A stretch of 6,981 bases of DNA from assembly GCA_943324725.2 (NCBI GenBank), contig CALPMR020000161.1, positions 1 through 6,981 of the forward strand, in the 5' to 3' direction. Both the position numbers and the translations under genes were made by a program. The notes below the pieces were generated by a model that was not told the origin of the DNA, did not search any database, and saw only the letters and a program-made list of their open reading frames with translations. The stretch comes from Bordetella parapertussis (GTDB lineage: Bacteria > Cyanobacteriota > Cyanobacteriia > PCC-6307 > Cyanobiaceae). Positions 5,199 through 6,981 of this stretch are shown here, in pieces; positions within the stretch are counted from its first letter, which is position 1, and each line of letters opens with the position of its first letter.

Positions 5199-5944
5199 CG
5201 GGGCCGTTGTTGCGAAGTCCGATGTCCACCGGCCTGGGTCAACCGATTCTGGTGCTCGGCGGCTTCCTGATCAGTGCTGCAGCCTATGAGCCGATGGCGG
5301 CAGAGCTGCAGCGGTTATCGCAGCAGCCGGTAGCGGTGCTGCCGGTCAGCAAGTTCGACTGGCTGCTGACCGTCTTCCCCTTCGGTTGGGCCCGGATTCT
5401 CGATCGGGTGGCGCACCTGGTGCAAGTTCTGGCAGCGGACTCGGCCACCGGCAAGGTGACCCTGATCGGCCACAGCTCCGGTGGCATCATGCTGCGTCTT
5501 TTCCTCGCCGATGGGCCTTTTGAACAGCGCCGTTACCGGGGCCGGGAATGGGCCGACACGCTGCTGATGCTGGGCAGTCCCCACACCGCGATCAAGGCCA
5601 CGCCCCTGCGCCAGCTGGTGGCCCGTGAGCTGCCGGGGGCCTGGTTTGGCGACGCCTCCCAACCCTTTCCCGTGCGCTACCTCTCGATCGCCGGCGATCT
5701 GTCTCTGGATGATCCGGCTGTCACGGCCACGGCCCGGCGCCTTGCCCCCAGTGCCTATCGCAACAGCACCGGCCGCAGCGACGACCGGGGTGACGGTCTG
5801 GTGCCGGTGAGCGCTGCCCTGCTGGCCGGCTCCCAGACCCTGGTGCTGCCGGCGGTTGCCCATGGCGGCGCCTTCGGCAGTCGCTGGTATGGCAGCCCCG
5901 ACGTGGTGCGCCAGTGGTGGCAGCTGCTGGCCCAGGCGCCCTGA
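5195..5944 (+). CDS. Alpha/beta hydrolase, lipase-like (249 aa)
   Basis: Predicted serine hydrolase of the alpha/beta fold, most like class-2 lipase/PGAP1-type esterases; substrate unknown, probably an ester or lipid. From the ATG at 5195: the first strand and oxyanion region PILVLGGF (17-24), the nucleophile elbow GHSSGG (92-97, Ser94), the catalytic acid in GDGLVP (Asp200) and the catalytic His in AHGGAFG (His223). The triad is complete and in the expected order and spacing, so the enzyme should be active. No signal peptide is evident, so it is likely cytoplasmic or bound to the inner face of a membrane. ATGs also occur at 5177 and 5222; 5195 is preferred because it overlaps the previous TGA by 4 bases (ATGA), a usual sign of coupled translation. 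It ends 9 bases before the stop of the convergent acyltransferase gene. Confidence 0.87.
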   Translation: MTGPLLRSPMSTGLGQPILVLGGFLISAAAYEPMAAELQRLSQQPVAVLPVSKFDWLLTVFPFGWARILDRVAHLVQVLAADSATGKVTLIGHSSGGIMLRLFLADGPFEQRRYRGREWADTLLMLGSPHTAIKATPLRQLVARELPGAWFGDASQPFPVRYLSIAGDLSLDDPAVTATARRLAPSAYRNSTGRSDDRGDGLVPVSAALLAGSQTLVLPAVAHGGAFGSRWYGSPDVVRQWWQLLAQAP

Positions 5945-5965
5945 GGCCAGCGATCAGATCAGGGC
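5938..5965. terminator. Inverted repeat spanning both convergent stop codons (possible bidirectional terminator)
   Basis: GCCCTGA (5938-5944) and TCAGGGC (5959-5965) can form a 7-bp stem with a 14-base loop. The left arm ends with the hydrolase TGA, and the loop and right arm hold the stop region of the opposite gene. There is no T-run on either side, so intrinsic termination is only a possibility. Confidence 0.35.
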
Positions 5966-6981
5966 CTGCTCAAAGGCCTGACGCAGGTCCTCGCTCAAGC
6001 AGGCCAGGAGCTGGCGGCGCTCCCCTTTGGCGCGGCCCTGACAGCAGGCCCTGACGTCGATCGCCGCGCCGATGCTGATCCGGGCCCGGCGAGCCCCGAG
6101 TCGGGGCCGGGCGGGAAGACCCGCGCCGCAGATCCGGGCCAGGGCATCGTGGATCAACAGGGTGGTCTCCATGAACCGCTCAAAACTCGGTCGCTCGGCC
6201 ACATAGGTGCCGGAAACGGCCACGAAGGTTTCCGCCAGGCGCATGGGCATCACCGCCAGCGAGGCCCCATGGGCGGCCCGATCCGCTAGGGCCCGGTCCA
6301 GGGGGGAGAGCTGCCGTCGGGGCGGGAGATCTTCGCGGTAGATCCAGCGCCAGCTCTGCTCCTCCAGCCGCCGGCAGCGCTGCTCGGCCGTGCCGCTCGC
6401 GGGACAGCCGAAACAGGACTCAGCGAGGGCCAGGCAGCGTTCGACGAGCTGATCGATGCGCCCTGCCAGGGATCGAGCCTGGCAAGGTTGGGGCGCTGGT
6501 TGGCATGGCCCGAGCCGGGCGGCTTGCTGCCCAGGCTCGCCATCTCTGGAGCGCCCGGTGTGTGGCGGCGCCATGGCAGCTATCGGCTCGCCAAGCCCGA
6601 CTGTCGAAGCCCCGTTTGTGGCTGCGCCGCCGGCGCTGAACGATTCGGATCCGGCTGATTCAGGCTTCAGCGCCCCAGGGCCGAGCGGCCTGGAGCCGCC
6701 CCGCTCCGACTCCTTTCTGTTGGGTGGCTGCTCGCGGCAGCCCCCGTAGAAGCCCTCGAGCCGATCCAGCAGCGCCTCACCGATCCGCACCAACCGGCCG
6801 TAGTAGGGCTCGTCAACGGCACTGGCATCGTCAGCGCCAGGGCCGGCACCAGCGGCTTTCGCCGGCTGGCTCCGGGGCTCGGGGGCCGTGATGCCAATCC
6901 GGGCCTCGAGGGTTGCCATCAACGCCGCCAGTCGCGGCCAGTCCGCTTTGACGTAGGTGTACTGAATCGCAATCGGCAACA
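5954..6981 (-). CDS. Probable PlsC-type glycerol/phospholipid acyltransferase, C-terminal part, 5' truncated
   Basis: The frame runs off the window on the minus strand, so the N-terminus with the expected HX4D catalytic motif is not seen; a TTG at 6979 is not taken as the start. The first residues (LPIAIQYTYV, then a helix to about 30) resemble the end of a PlsC acyltransferase domain as found in cyanobacterial 1-acyl-glycerol-3-phosphate acyltransferase-like proteins, which make membrane phospholipid or glycolipid precursors. Counting from 6979: helical segment 58-80 (YYGRLVRIGEALLDRLEGFY), low-complexity stretch about 81-168, helices 171-215 with several Cys (182, 189, 192, 202), a conserved-looking block 225-285 (VSGTYVAERPSFERFMET), then ISIGAAIDV (301-309) and a terminal helix. 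The family call is by recognition of this C-terminal pattern without the catalytic motif, so it is moderate. It converges on the lipase-like hydrolase. Confidence 0.55.
   Translation of the reverse strand, partial: LPIAIQYTYVKADWPRLAALMATLEARIGITAPEPRSQPAKAAGAGPGADDASAVDEPYYGRLVRIGEALLDRLEGFYGGCREQPPNRKESERGGSRPLGPGALKPESAGSESFSAGGAATNGASTVGLGEPIAAMAPPHTGRSRDGEPGQQAARLGPCQPAPQPCQARSLAGRIDQLVERCLALAESCFGCPASGTAEQRCRRLEEQSWRWIYREDLPPRRQLSPLDRALADRAAHGASLAVMPMRLAETFVAVSGTYVAERPSFERFMETTLLIHDALARICGAGLPARPRLGARRARISIGAAIDVRACCQGRAKGERRQLLACLSEDLRQAFEQALI

Noticed and set aside
5315..5863. Minus-strand frame of 182 codons opposite the hydrolase
   Set aside because: Shadow of the hydrolase gene, whose complete Ser-Asp-His triad leaves no doubt about the coding strand.
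6456..6749. Plus-strand frame opposite the acyltransferase low-complexity region
   Set aside because: Pro/Ala/Ser-rich and without a pattern. The minus frame is open throughout and continues with ordered sequence on both sides.
1..6981. CRISPR array, transposase, tRNA or rRNA gene, phage or defence genes
   Set aside because: No regularly spaced repeats, DDE or integrase motifs, tRNA-like folds or rRNA stretches were seen on either strand.

Overview
The window looks like chromosomal DNA of a high-GC unicellular cyanobacterium, most likely of the Cyanobium/freshwater Synechococcus type. This is an inference from three things: GC-rich, strongly codon-biased genes in the first 3 kb and last 1.8 kb; one HIP1 palindrome (GCGATCGC, 5116-5123), the repeat typical of cyanobacterial genomes; and the general look of the acyltransferase, lipase and TerB-like proteins. 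No sequence search was possible.

Layout. (1) 1-2778, plus strand: a tightly packed transport operon. It has the C-terminal two thirds of a P-type cation-transporting ATPase (start outside the window), then two CrcB/FluC fluoride-channel genes. The ATPase and first channel gene are separated by 2 bases, and the two channel genes overlap by 4 bases (ATGA). The two channel subunits are diverged and probably form a heterodimer. (2) 2885-3103, plus strand: a 72-residue membrane-anchored protein of unknown function. It converges on a TerB-like gene on the minus strand (3107-3529), with 3 bases between the two stops. (3) 3530-4263: about 730 bases without a convincing gene, less GC-rich than the rest, holding several inverted repeats. 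(4) 4264-5944, plus strand: a four-helix membrane protein, a single-span membrane protein, and an alpha/beta hydrolase (lipase-like) whose start overlaps the preceding stop by 4 bases. (5) 5954-6981, minus strand: the C-terminal part of a probable PlsC-type glycerol/phospholipid acyltransferase carrying a long low-complexity insertion; its start lies outside the window. It converges on the hydrolase with 9 bases between them, and an inverted repeat spans both stop codons.

How the genes may work together. Region 1 reads as an ion-homeostasis unit: a primary cation pump plus fluoride export. Regions 4 and 5 put a lipase-like hydrolase next to an acyltransferase, hinting at membrane-lipid turnover, but the opposite orientation argues against a shared operon. 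I see no mobile element, CRISPR array, rRNA, tRNA or clear defence system. The most notable points are the asymmetric Phe box in the FluC pair, the ATPase-FluC-FluC linkage, the palindrome-rich intergenic stretch, and the insertion in the acyltransferase.
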